Shown here: positions 10,701 to 21,839 of the stretch, in pieces
How the letters are laid out: each line of letters begins with the position of its first letter
How positions within the stretch are numbered: position 1 is the first letter of the stretch
Origin: Peltaster fructicola
Taxonomy: Eukaryota > Ascomycota > Dothideomycetes
Length of the DNA stretch: 64,000 bases
Reading direction: 5' to 3'
NCBI GenBank assembly: GCA_001592805.2
Contig: CP051141.1
Coordinates: 434,001-498,000 of the forward strand
Position numbers and translations under genes: made by a program
Notes under the pieces: model-generated
The model's database searches: none
Told to the model about the DNA's origin: nothing
Seen by the model: the letters and a program-made list of their open reading frames with translations, nothing else

Positions 10701-13700
10701 AACCACAACAGCCACGGCACAGTCAGCCTCAATCGCACTTAGCATGCCGAGCGAAGTTTCTATGATAACGACAACGGCAAGCGCAGGCTCTCTGCTGTCG
10801 CAATCCGACAATACCATGACATCAGGGCCTCAGGGTGACTCAGTACTTCCTACAGAATCAGCATCAACCAGTCGTGTGCTTACGACCACGTCCATGTCTT
10901 TGGACACGAGTGGTTTCTCCACTTTCTATCTCAGTAGCTCAATCTCGGCTGCAATAACCATCTCGACGGTGGCAGCAACGGGCTCTGGCAAGGGGTACTT
11001 CATTGTGGTCACACCTGTGGCACGATTTGTAAGGACAATTAGAGGGTCAGAGTCTTTCACGACGACTATTGCCACAACGACAGACTTATCTGGCTCAACA
11101 TACTACGTTGTCGAAGTACCCTACTCGTCTAGCGATTATGGTGCCAGTCTAGTGGGAGGGTCAGGAAGCTTACCCACAACTGTATCAACAATCTTTCCAG
11201 CAGACAACGACACATTCTCTCCCTATTACGTCGTACAGACGCCGACCACTACTCCAAGTGTATCGCTCCTAGCGGTCGAGATATCCTCGGCTGCTCGGTT
11301 TGAAAGCACCTTCGATACGCCTTCAACAGTTGTGCAAAGCACTGATTCTGCAGCCCTTGCTGTTCCTTCTGCGATCAGCTCACCTCTACTCACAAGCACG
11401 AATCCGGTCAGCAGTCTGGTCACCACGTCTTATGGCGATGAGCTCTCTTCTATCACCCCAGACACAATCCTGGTTGTGTCACAATCAGGTGCTTCCGCAT
11501 TCACTTCCGACTCTGTAAACATCGCTGCAGGTGTCAAGAGTACGAGCAGATCCGCGGATGTGTCTTATCCCACAAGCGCGCTGATCATACCAACAGATTC
11601 GGTAGAAGCTTCCACGAGTAGGGCCATGAGCACATCTGTAGTTGTTCCCCTTGCTACAGCTTCTTTGCTCATGCCAGCAGACTCTGTGAGCTCTTCAGCG
11701 ATGACAACGGTCTCGAGCACATCTGCAGAGACTTATTCTGCCACAAGCTCTTCACTAGCACCAACAGATGCCAAGGGGTCTTCGTTACCATCAGTGAGCG
11801 TGGTCGCACCTCCGGTCGCCTCTGCTATCACGAGCTCTTCTCTTACCTCGACAATTTACACGGACTCTTCGCTGTTATCAGTGAGTATGAGCACATCTAT
11901 CAACGACCATGTCGCTACCAGTCCCTCGACCTCGCCTGCAGATTCCATGAGCTCTATATCAGCAAAGATGAGTACTAATGCCTTCTTTGCCATGGGGTCT
12001 TCAACAATATCGACAGAAGCCGTAAGCTCTATGCAGATAACGGCAAGCACGACTGCAGATGCCTCGTACGTTACAGACTCTTCGACTCTGCCCGCCGTAG
12101 GCTCCACCATTCAGACGAGAAGCACAATGGATGTCATTGGAGCAGCAACATCTTACGCTGCGATTTCCATCGTTGTGATCTCAAGTACTCAGGTGTTCTC
12201 GTCGACACCAGCAGCTTCGTCAATACAGACAGACAGCCTTTTTACATCATCCTTGACCATGTCGAGCTTGTCGATCGCTGCGAGTGAGTCTGTCCTGGGT
12301 TCAGCAAACACACAAGATCATGGCGCAAGCACATCTACACGGCTTGCAACGCATATTGTAATATCGAGTACAGGGGTTAAGGCGAACACGATGACGAGCA
12401 CGGCATCGACTACAGCCAGTCTTGATTCCACTAGCGCTACGTCGTCGAGTCTTGCCATTGTGACCAGCTCAGAGTTCAGCAGCAGCGGCGTTTCCAGCCC
12501 GTCGACAATGGCGTCAATGACATTCCCGAGGATGGCAGTGACCTCGACTGACGATCTTAGCACTCAATCGGCATCATCAACCATCATCGCTCAACCTACA
12601 AGCATAACCACCTTAACCTCTTACTCAATGTACAACGGGGCGACACCAAGCACAACAACCGTGACTGCAGACGGTACAGCGACCGTCATGATATACAATC
12701 CTTCGCCCGTGCCGGTTACTGTCATGTACACGTTCGTAACAGCTGCCTACAGTGGTGACGCTGTCGACCAAGCAGCGAAGGTGTATCGGACTGACCCACT
12801 GACTGGCCCTACTGTTGGCATTACCATCTACACGTTTAGCTCAGGCGCGCCATCCTTGCCTGTCAACAATTACGCAACGCTCACCACCTATACTGGCACT
12901 CAAGCCAGCACCACGACACTCGTACAAGCCTCGACTGGTGCCGATGGAACTGGTACGATCTTGAAGACATACCCGTCTTGCGACTCGAGCTGTGGCAATT
13001 ATGGCGCCAGATACGCTCAGTACGATAATCCATTCACAGATGTTGGAAGTGATGGATATGACACATTCAACGTCAGCTATTTCAAAACGGCACAGCCATA
13101 CCAAACAGGCAATACAACATACATCGGCTTCTTCTCCCAGGCTCTATGTGGCATCTCTTGCGGAGGAGATACAGATCAGATAGTGGTCTATGATGGCGAT
13201 CCTCAGAGCATTGACGCCACAGCGATCGATCACACGTTCTTCTTGTGTGCACCAATCAGCGGCTACTATACTTTCAATGGCATCTATGCAGACGACTACA
13301 CAGGCATGTGGACGTTAAGCAATGCAATCTCTGGCTGGACTCGTGCCAATGAGAACATCGAACAGACCTACCGCTATTCTTACGATGACGCTCCACCAGA
13401 ATCATTCACACTATTTCTCACGCAGGGCTACTACTTCCCGGTGAGAATCATGTACGTTAGACTGCTGCCAGCCAAGACAATGACTGATCGATCGATAGGT
13501 GGGGCAATCGAGATGGTACAGGAGAGCTGAATGTCAGGATCACTGCTCCTGATGGCGGTCTCATGCTATCTACGCCCAATACCGATCCAAGGATTTCGGA
13601 CGCTCCTCCTGGTTATATGTCTCCCAATATCATGCGGTGAGTGGCCGATATCACTTTTGCCGGTCGATGATCTGATAAGCTTATGTAGGTCAGCCTGTGA

Positions 13701-13743
13701 TGGCTCTACACCTGAATGGCCGTCCTGGAGTGCCGAGACTTGA
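7756..13743 (+). CDS. Giant Ser/Thr-rich secreted adhesin-like protein, PAN-like head and GLEYA-like C-terminal domain
   Basis: Four exons give about 1,947 residues: 7756-7843, 7889-13451, 13499-13636 and 13689-13743. Intron 1 (45 nt, GTAAGC, branch CTGAT) does not break the frame, so an unspliced model would carry 15 spurious residues. The chain starts with a signal peptide (hydrophobic CLLILFASLARS, likely cut before QTTT). A Cys-rich segment follows (8140-8530: FACGYTPSCGAV, then SFTSCIANCDSLPGCMAAVY) that looks like a PAN/apple domain. About 1,350 residues of Ser/Thr/Ala/Val-rich low-complexity stalk come next, with many N- and O-glycosylation candidates. From about 12,960 there is a GLEYA-like lectin domain (YPSCDSSCGNYGARYAQYDN, GFFSQALCGISCG, GYYTFNGIYADDYTGMW, and PVRIMWGNRDGTGELNV across intron 2). 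The last exon gives SACDGSTPEWPSWSAET. No C-terminal GPI-type hydrophobic tail is seen. The role is inferred as cell-wall or surface adhesion. Confidence 0.88.
10603..10728 (+). repeat. Degenerate tandem repeat in the adhesin stalk
   Basis: Three diverged units of roughly 14-17 codons follow each other, each carrying a (V/D)ES(S/N)(P/S) core and a Thr/Ala-rich tail: SVESNSLVTYTAS, PVESSPATILTAG and LDESSPTTTATAQ. The units differ at many third positions, so the duplication is old. Confidence 0.5.
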
Positions 13744-13787
13744 GAGCAAACGAATTTATGGCAGCTCCTCTCTGAAGCAAGATGGTC

Positions 13788-14702
13788 TCACAAGAAGATC
13801 GAGCCCTCCATGACCTTGACAGCGCTACCTTTCAGCTTCAAATGTTTCAACGTCTTGAGGTCATCGTGCAGCATAACACATACGCCGATTTCACTCTTTC
13901 GACCCATCTCGATTCCCTGGACGAAGGACAACTCCACAACTTTACTCTTGCTGCGTATTGCGAGAAGGGTAGCGAGACCGCAGCTCATAGAGCCTGTGGC
14001 AGGATCCTCGAAGATCTTCTCGATCATTCGTGTACGATAAGTGTTCTCGGCGGTCTTCACGTAGTATGCCGTGCCAACAAAGCCTTCATTCCAACCCGCA
14101 TCCAACTCGAGGCTTGGTCTCTTACCAGTGATGGCGACCGCAGCCAGCGCTTCGAGACTTACAAGCTCAGTGACCATGAATGTCATGCCCTTGACTGGTG
14201 AGACAACATCCACAGCTCTGATCGAAGTATCATTCAAATCTGGTTGAGCTTCTAGGACATGCTGCCGGCTGATCTTCGCTGTGTCATGGATGTGAAAGTC
14301 ATGAGGAATGCTAGCCCAAATATCGTTGTCCTTTCGGCTGATATCAATCACGCCCGCATTGCATCGTAGAAGAGCATTGATCTCTGCCGATGTTCCTCTT
14401 GACAACAATGCTAGCACATAGCTTGCAGTGCCGATGGTAGGATGGCCTGCGAAAGACAGCTCTGCATCGACAGTGAAGATCCTCATGCGCCACTCTGCAC
14501 CGATGCGTACGTCGGCATCGCCAAGCTCGTACAAGAAGACAGTTTCAGAGTAGTTGAACTCGCGAGCCGTCCGTTGCATGTATTCGATGGACACATCTTG
14601 ACCCGGTGGAACGAGCACCAGAGCCAGAGGATTGCCGGCGTAGCGAGACGTCGTGAACACGTCTAGCGTGATGTATCGCAACACGTCTGACTGATGAGCC
14701 AT
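13788..14702 (-). CDS. PhzF-family isomerase-like protein
   Basis: A 304-residue member of the phenazine biosynthesis PhzF / diaminopimelate-epimerase-fold family, close to the usual family length (about 280-310). It starts MAHQSDVLRYITLDVFTT, the first in-frame ATG. GNPLALVL and FNYSETVFL are the N-lobe motifs; Glu53 in the latter aligns with the catalytic Glu of PhzF. LSFAGHPTIGTA begins the central strand. EDPATGSMSCGLATLLA is the C-lobe substrate loop. The substrate of fungal PhzF homologues is generally unknown and no phenazine genes are nearby. The gene is convergent with the adhesin, only 44 bp separating the two stop codons. Confidence 0.92.
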   Translation of the reverse strand: MAHQSDVLRYITLDVFTTSRYAGNPLALVLVPPGQDVSIEYMQRTAREFNYSETVFLYELGDADVRIGAEWRMRIFTVDAELSFAGHPTIGTASYVLALLSRGTSAEINALLRCNAGVIDISRKDNDIWASIPHDFHIHDTAKISRQHVLEAQPDLNDTSIRAVDVVSPVKGMTFMVTELVSLEALAAVAITGKRPSLELDAGWNEGFVGTAYYVKTAENTYRTRMIEKIFEDPATGSMSCGLATLLAIRSKSKVVELSFVQGIEMGRKSEIGVCVMLHDDLKTLKHLKLKGSAVKVMEGSIFL

Positions 14703-15156
14703 GGTTTGTCTGAGGAGACAGGACGTTTCACTACATGGGAAGCAGAGACGCGACTGACTCGCAACGAAGTTCAGAAGTGGAGTCACTATTTGACATGAGA
14801 CATCTCGTTCTGTTCATGTTTGCCAGTAACCTTGGTAAGTAGTTGGTAGACTGATTACAATTGGTATCCGGCGGGATTGCATCGCTTTACAGCATCTTTC
14901 GTATCATCATTATGCATCTTTAAAAGCCTTGAGTGCCGAAGATCCTCGTGATAGATTACTCTTCACCCCATTGGCTCCACAGATCCCATGCTTTTCTTTC
15001 CCCAGCAATCCGAGACTCCTTGCTTGGTTCCCGCAGCGTGCCCGTGAGGGCGGTAAAAATCTTTGTATGAGACACCGTGTCTCAAATGTGTGACTAGAAC
15101 ATGAAGAAGAGTCGTTGTTACATGCGAGCCGGAAACAGCATCGACCGCGAGGAATG
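14703..15156. other. Intergenic, promoter of the PhzF gene and 3' end of the next gene
   Basis: The region upstream of the PhzF start and downstream of the hypothetical gene's stop. It contains short AT-rich patches and no coding signal that I can support. Confidence 0.5.
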
Positions 15157-16630
15157 CTATATCTCGTGGCTGATCGCTGTACCGAACTTCTGCTGTGTGA
15201 TGGTGCTTGCTTCAAACTTCTGTCGTTCACGACGCATCACATCTGCATCGAAATGTGGCGCGTCGCGGTCGAGAGGGCTTGCAGAGTTAGGAGATCGACG
15301 CTCTCCGATGTTGCCAAGACTGCGCATCTTACGTAGAGACTTGGACTTCGTGGGCGATGTTTGACGTTGCTGCTCAGGTAGGATCTCTGTGACGTCGACA
15401 CGGCTCATGCCTATAGACTTGAGACCTCGAGCGAGCTTCTCAAACGCTGAGCCCGTCTTGCCAGATGGCGTCTTTGGTCGAGTCATCTCTGCTAATCGTG
15501 CCATGTCTACTGGCCGCGCCAAGTCTGCTGGTCGCTCGACAGGAGCCTGGTCACTAGCTGTAGAGCTACTTGTCGATGGACGCTTCTCAGAGATGGGCAG
15601 TGATACGCCCGAGTCGACTTTGCCACGGTGGCGAGCACCAGTAGGCTTTTTTGGAGAGACGTCGTCGACATCTACAATGCCAGAGCACTCGCTGATGATG
15701 CTATTGGCGAGCTGAAGGTATGCACCGAGCGAGCGTGTGACTGCAGGCCAGCCGTTGTCGTCGAATTTGGCACCGCCTTGCATCATGAGGTTGTTCAGCA
15801 CAGTAGGACCGTTTTGCTCGACGGCTAGGATGTACTTGAAGAAACCGTCACGCTGCTTCTGGAGGAGCGCCGTGGTGAGTTTAGATGTTGGAGGTGAGCG
15901 CATCTCTAGAGGAGGGTAGAGACTGTTCAGCATGGCCATGCAATTGTGTTTGTTGAAAGGGAGGAGTGAAAGCTCGTTGATCAGGATCTTTGGCATATTA
16001 GTCAGTCGTCATCATCATGTGAAGCATAAAGCTTACCCATCGTCGAAGTCCGACGTAGAGCTGTGTGTAGATCGATTCAATCTTGCGCTCTTTGTTGAGC
16101 ATAGATTGAACCCATTGGTATACGCCTGGGTAGCGTTCGCGCACTTGGTCATCTTCGAGATTAGTGTTCTCGTCGATGTCGAGCCGGTTCATGGCAGATT
16201 TGACCTCACGTCGTCGTCGTTGCTCGAGATCTCTGAGGTAGTCGATGCCAGTGAGCGCTTGTGGGAAGTCTACAAACACCAGCTCAGATGGGAAGCATCG
16301 ACGCAGGAAGGATGTGATGAAGCTTGGTGGCAGCGAGCTTGGTTGGTTTGAAAGTTGCTGCATCTGCGCCATGACATTGTCGACGAACGTCTGGTTCGCA
16401 AGAGTGTCCTGAAAGCCGTACTGTTGGCTGACAGGCGATGAATCAGTGCTTGAGGAAGGCGAATGCAATCTCAATGGCTGTGCTCGAGGCGCGCAATTGA
16501 GAGTGTACATGGTGCGAAGTGGGATCTCATAGGTGCCTGGATAGGAGAAGATGTGGTCCAGGATGAGTTGATACGAAGACCCCGAGGAGCTTCCGGAGGA
16601 GGTTGAGGAAGAATGTGAATGGCTCGCCAT
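15157..16630 (-). CDS. Conserved hypothetical protein (fungal), Ser-rich termini
   Basis: Two exons (16630-16037 and 15987-15157) join to 474 residues across a 49-nt intron (15988-16036; donor GTAAGC, branch CTGAC/CTAAT, acceptor AAAG). The join is in phase after Trp198 and gives YVGLRRWILINELSLLPFNK, a smooth hydrophobic run that supports the model. I do not recognise a named domain. The N-terminus is a Ser tract, then SYQLILDHIFSYPGTYEIPL. The middle is helical with SELVFVDFPQALTGIDYL and basic RRRREVKSAM. The C-terminal third is Ser/Pro/Lys-rich and probably disordered (SPTKSKSLRKMRSLGN). There is no signal peptide or membrane segment, so a cytosolic or nuclear place is likely. The function is unknown. 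Confidence 0.8.
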
Positions 16631-19600
16631 GGCGGTGTATGTCTCTTGCTACATGGACCAGAGCCGTTGTCGTCTGGGTAGATGAGGTCAAGGTGTCGCG
16701 TGTCGATCGTTTTTGTTAATGTATGCAAGCCCCGCGCTATTGGTACGGGTTGGAAAGTTGAATATGAAAGCTGACGCAGGTATACGAACGAGCTTACGAC
16801 AGATGAGTGAGAGTACGGCGATGCTGTGTAGTCGCAGGCTGGAAGGTGTGCTGGAAGGTGAGTGTGAGGGAAAGAGTGTAGCTGTAACAAAACGGCGAGC
16901 ATACTGCGGCCGAGATCAATAATCTGGAGAATCTGAATATTAGAGCTCGCGCTAGCGCGTCGCGTTCGAGGCGTTGTCACTGCCGCGACTTCCCTGTCTA
17001 GCGCTGCTGTCTGTGCGCGTCGAAAGTTGTCAGGTTCAGGAAGGCTGGCCCATCCTTTGGCTCATCCACAACAATCCTCTCTCTCATCACACATCGATCC
17101 CTGTGGCTGCTTCCAGAGGCACAATGCCAAACACACCATCTGCTGTGACTAGCAGCTATTCCATTGGGCCCTGAGCGACTCTGCGTCCGACCATAGCTTC
17201 TCTTCCTTCAATAATTTCTCGTTGACTGCTCTTGGCAGCTCAATACCAGGAGTCAGCAAACGACAAGGTTGCTCCGAATTCCTGCACCTGCGACAATTAT
17301 CGTTGGCTCTGTCGATCCAAACGCATAGGCAAGTCCAATTCAGCTCTACGACTTATCAGACCCGCCAGTTTTTCCGCCAGGCTTTCCACAGGGCAATGAA
17401 CTACAACCCCAAATCAATATTTTTCAGCCAATAGAACGACGAATTATACCTCGGACTTGCACTTTTTTCGTTTTTCTGAACAAGCCACGCTTATCCAGCA
17501 CTGAGGAACCGAGAACCTGCAGCGAGCTACAGAGATGGCACATCCGCGCGGAGATGCTGGTGCCCGTCTGCTACAGAACCTTGCCGGCACTGCTGCCCAA
17601 ACAGACAAACAACCATATACCATCCTCCCATCCTGTCGGTTGGCATGGCTCATGCTCTGCTCCTCCACGTTGCGGCATTACGCCCGCACGACCCAGCAGT
17701 TTCTACTAGTCGTTAAGAGCACCGTCCTCTGGGTAACACCCTTGACAAAGGACATTGATTCATGGCTTACTGACAGATACCGCATCTCCATCAAATCAGG
17801 CAAGACTGACAAGCATGGGACTAGCTTCAACCCATGTTACACTCGCAGCATCTCATGCAGATGCGCACCACTATACACTTTCCGCCCGGCACCTTTTCGT
17901 GTCGAAATTGGCTTTACGCTAGATACTCAGCACATCGGGGCCACCACTTGCATGTGACGAGCTAAGAGCTGACCTTGCTGCGAGCCACCAATACCTGGCA
18001 GTTTCGCGCGGGCGCCCATGTGAGCAGTATTTCCATTTTAGAGCACTGCAGCATAGCTAGCACTGGGTTCTGACAGCATCTTGCATGACTTTGTCCTGCG
18101 CCTGCATCTCTATCTGTGACGACTATGCATCATCACACTCCTCATCCGTACGCGCCGCGACCCGACGCGGTAATCGACACGTCCATTCGAGCAAGATGGT
18201 AAGAGACAGGCCTCCGAGACAGCTCTACGTGAGCTCTAGAGATGCATTGGACCCCAAACTCGCTACTCTTGTGTGAGAGCGCCACATAAGCACTGCACTT
18301 TGATGTTAGGCTATTCTTTGCACCTACCGCCGCCACTTCATTTACCTGAACCAGTACAATTATCATTGGCCATGGATAGTCATACAGGAAGCAATACCCG
18401 ACCGTCCAGTCAGGCATAGACTACGTCTTATCAAACTCGAGGGAATCACTGCATGAAGCATGCTGCAGAATAGCACGACTCGCAGCGCTGGCCTTCGTAC
18501 CAGGCACCCTCATCTGGTCTTCCATATTTCTCGCAGACTCCAGCGCTAGTGTACCGGAAGAATAGCTCGCCTGGCGGAGTCGCTCAGCACAACAGAAGGA
18601 CTTGACGACCGTTGCCTGCCCTCTGAGACATAGCTGCTATTGGGAATGCGCCGTGGAGGATCGGTTTGCTTGAGACAACGGATGTCGCCGTTCAAGCCGT
18701 CACATTCATGTAGGAACCCGTTTCCGCGCATGGCAACTGTCCTGAGAACAGCCGAATGCCATCATCCTGCATGAGGCACAACAACAGCGCAACGACACAT
18801 TCATGGTACCTCTCGCTTACTTTTCCGAATTGACCTTAATTCTAGATCACGACTACTGTCGCGCTCAGAATTCCGCTCGTATTGCATCCTGTCTTCAAGT
18901 GCGCCCAGTGAAACGACCGGGAGCACCACTCTCAATTGTTGGGTGTCGTGGCTTGCGGCGGCTCAGCTGATGCTCAACGACACTGGCGCAGCTAGCACTC
19001 TGCACACATCGATCGAGCTATCTGTCAAGCTTCAGACGTCATTCTTTCAGGTCCTGCGACACTCATCGAGGGTTCACACGCGGTCATCCTCGCTGCGCCG
19101 TCTGATGTGCCCCGACTGCGTGGTTACGAACATTCTGCGCAACTCGCAACCAACGGCGCAACACCAAATGATCTAGTGCTCCCACTGGGGACCCTTCCGC
19201 CACACGAATGTCACTATGACAATAGCCCTAGGGTCGCGACCTCGTGGCCGCCAGCTTGCCTTGTCCGCATGACTGGAATCGTTCGACCACCCAATGTGAA
19301 CCATGGTAGAAGTCTTAATCACGGCAGCTTGTCTTCTGCTCGAGATGGAACGAGCGTTGTCATGCTATCAAAGTTCAGCTGACCGGCACCTGTGGCCATT
19401 TTACCTTGAGTGCCTATATGGCTCAGATCAAGCTCACCAATCAGCTTCCTTTGATCAACTCCGTTGTCAATCGATTCCACCTGCCGCGCCGACTGCATCA
19501 ACTGCAGGAGACGCGCCTGCGAGCGACGGCAAGATGCATGTCCTGCTCAACCCTCTCGCACGAGCAGACAGTGAGTGCTGGTGAGCTGATTTTCCGGTTC

Positions 19601-21152
19601 GTGGTGCCTTGTGGTGTGACGGTGTCAGTCGAGTCTGGCACAGCAGCCTTGGATGAGTTAGCGAGACATTCGCTTACAGTGCTGATGGAAGCAGTTCAAA
19701 GTGTCCAACGCCAAAGCAAGGGATGCGGTCACATCGAGCTCCTGGGGCCAGCTGCTAGCCCTCCAAGCAGTATCAAGCAGGACACTTTTAGGCCGCCCCT
19801 GATCGTTGAGTACGCGACCGTTGAGTACGCATCTCGAATGACTGCCACTACATGGGTCGTATCGTCATAAAGCTATTGACATGGATCTTTGAAGCCGTTT
19901 GACGCAAGTACGGAGCTTGTGCCGCCGAGCTTCGCTTGTGCACGCACCGTAACATCATGCCTGCACGAAAGCCATGCTATCAGCGGCATCCAAGCAACTC
20001 GCCTCGATGCGAAGCCGTCCCCAGTGGTCCTTTCTGTCGTTCGTGCCATCGTACCACGATACCAGCAAGTGTTTATCAGCAGCAACAGCTTTACTCATGT
20101 AACGAATGCACAGCATACTGACAGGCGGGAATGTTTGCAAGCCTCCAGCTGCCAAATTGGCTCTGCATCCTAGAGTCCTACAACGATCGTGGGACCTCAT
20201 TGACGATCCCGACGAGCGCCTGTCATCAGAAGCTTTTTGCTCCTCACAGTTGCTCTGTCTGTACAAGTTCTTCAAGCCCACCGATAATCTTCTTGGTCAC
20301 ATCATGTGAATGCATCTGCTCAGATCAAAAAGCACTGGCAATCTCGATGGCAAGCATTGCTTTCTGTTTGTTCCTGGATGGACCAACATGAGTTAATCAT
20401 CCTGTCCAGACAAAACAGCACATCTCACTTATCAGAGTCGGATGGCACGGCGAGCGCAAGATGTGATCATACAGTTAAGCCAAGCCAAGCATCAAAGCTC
20501 GGTGCTTATGCAGGCAGGTCCTCGCTAGCAGCATTGGCACCCGCTGCCTCAGAGCAATCATACTTCAAGCAACGGTACCGTGTCAATGCCCAATCAATCA
20601 TCCAGGTGAAGAGCCATCCTAATGGGCGGCATGCCTACTTATACGCATCAGATGAGCTTGGTATAGCAGCCAGTGTCTTCTAAGAGCCGTGATTCTCATG
20701 GCTACACGAGCTGTCCCTGAGCGGCCTCACTTGAAAGGTCACGACGAAGTCAAGGCGCCAAAATGGGTCGCATTACTCATGATGGAGATCGAGGACGGCG
20801 AACGCATGTGACAGGACCAGGTGTCCCTGATTCAATATCAAGCCAGCGACAATCACATGGCTCCAAACGAATTATGAAACATGGCACCACGGCTGCAGTG
20901 TATGCCTACAGGAAAGAGCATCGTCAGCAGATGTCAACAACATCGTTCACTGCTCGGCACAGCGATCTAATGACCAACGCCATTCCATGGCACTCATAGG
21001 ACAAATACCATATATTTGTCGCGAACAACCATCGAGCATCGACGAGCAACAACTTGACAAATGAATACGATACAACGATCGATCACTCACTATAAAGACC
21101 GTCAGGAAGCTACCATGGGTGAGTCCTAGCTTTACGTTATACCAACCTCGTT
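16631..21152. other. 4.5-kb stretch without a supportable gene
   Basis: This is by far the longest gene-free stretch here; the others are mostly 0.3-1.3 kb. It lies between two divergently transcribed hypothetical genes. On the + strand several pyrimidine-rich tracts (for example 17070-17100 and 17195-17220) and a CCAAT plus TTATAC arrangement near 17428-17448 look like promoter or leader sequence. ORFs of up to 154 codons occur (17535-17957, 19406-19870, 20306-20683) but show no domain, no conserved-looking composition and no matching splice pattern. Near 19804-19830 a 12-base motif is repeated at a 15-base period. Close to the right end a TATAAA (21091-21096) and a four-codon upstream ORF (21115-21129) precede the next gene. 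There is no transposon-like terminal repeat. Confidence 0.6.
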
Positions 21153-21839
21153 ATGAGCAGCGACGAAGATATCCGATTGCGACGGCGAACAGTGGCCCGA
21201 GTCGGCAAAAGACCTGTGGCCATCCATGAAGACGCCACTACAGATAGTGACCTTTTGGCTGGAATCGATGCACTTGACATCGAGCTGAATCGGTTCGAGC
21301 GTTATCTGACACGGGCTAATGTACAAGCAGCCGAGAACCCTCCTCGCACAAGCTCGTTGCCTACTCATGGTGGAGGCATTTCTAGTACTCCGGAGAATGC
21401 TGAGAGTCCTGGTAGGAACTTGTCTCTGCCGCGACGGCCACGACCAGCTGTACCACGTGGAGCTGCTGAAGCATCGCCTGTCGTTGCAGGACCAAGCACG
21501 CAACGTCCACAGACTGCCAAGGCCTCCCAAGTTGGCGCGGCACCAACGACTCTGCTGAAAGACATTGAGGAACATCATGCCAAGATGAAGAAGCAAATTG
21601 TCGAGATCATCAAACGATCCAACGAGCTTGACAAGCTTGTGACCCGTCCTCACGTTCAGAAGACTCTTGCACCAAAGGCTCTGTCGGCAGATGCACAAGT
21701 ATTTGAAACACCTGCATTACTGCGACAACAAACTGAGGATATACAGGACATCTGGGGCATTTATGCAGCCTTGGCGGAGACATTTGGGGAAGCAGCACGT
21801 GATGCTGAGGCCTTCAAGGATACACTCGACAGCATCTGA
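21153..21839 (+). CDS. Hypothetical protein with predicted C-terminal coiled coil
   Basis: A 228-residue intronless frame that I do not recognise. It starts MSSDEDIRLRRRTVARVGKR. An acidic helical stretch follows (DLLAGIDALDIELNRFERYL), then a Pro/Ser-rich disordered middle, then a charged heptad-like segment (LLKDIEEHHAKMKKQIVEII) and a helical end (IWGIYAALAETFGEAARDAE). The layout suggests a small scaffold or nuclear/cytoskeletal adaptor, but that is only inference. A TATAAA sits 57-62 bases before the ATG, and a four-codon uORF (21115-21129) lies between them if transcription starts early enough. It is convergent with the carnitine carrier gene. Confidence 0.7.
   Translation: MSSDEDIRLRRRTVARVGKRPVAIHEDATTDSDLLAGIDALDIELNRFERYLTRANVQAAENPPRTSSLPTHGGGISSTPENAESPGRNLSLPRRPRPAVPRGAAEASPVVAGPSTQRPQTAKASQVGAAPTTLLKDIEEHHAKMKKQIVEIIKRSNELDKLVTRPHVQKTLAPKALSADAQVFETPALLRQQTEDIQDIWGIYAALAETFGEAARDAEAFKDTLDSI

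Noticed and set aside
7756-13104. Many open frames of 60-118 codons antisense to the adhesin
   Set aside because: They mirror the Ser/Thr-rich codon bias of the real gene on the opposite strand and have no domains or splice signals.
17535-17957. 140-codon ORF in the gene-free stretch
   Set aside because: Residue composition is patternless and there is no domain, no flanking splice signal and no signal peptide.
19406-19870. 154-codon ORF in the gene-free stretch
   Set aside because: Rich in Arg, Cys and Ser in the way of chance ORFs. The VEYATVEYAS repeat in it is a simple 15-base duplication.
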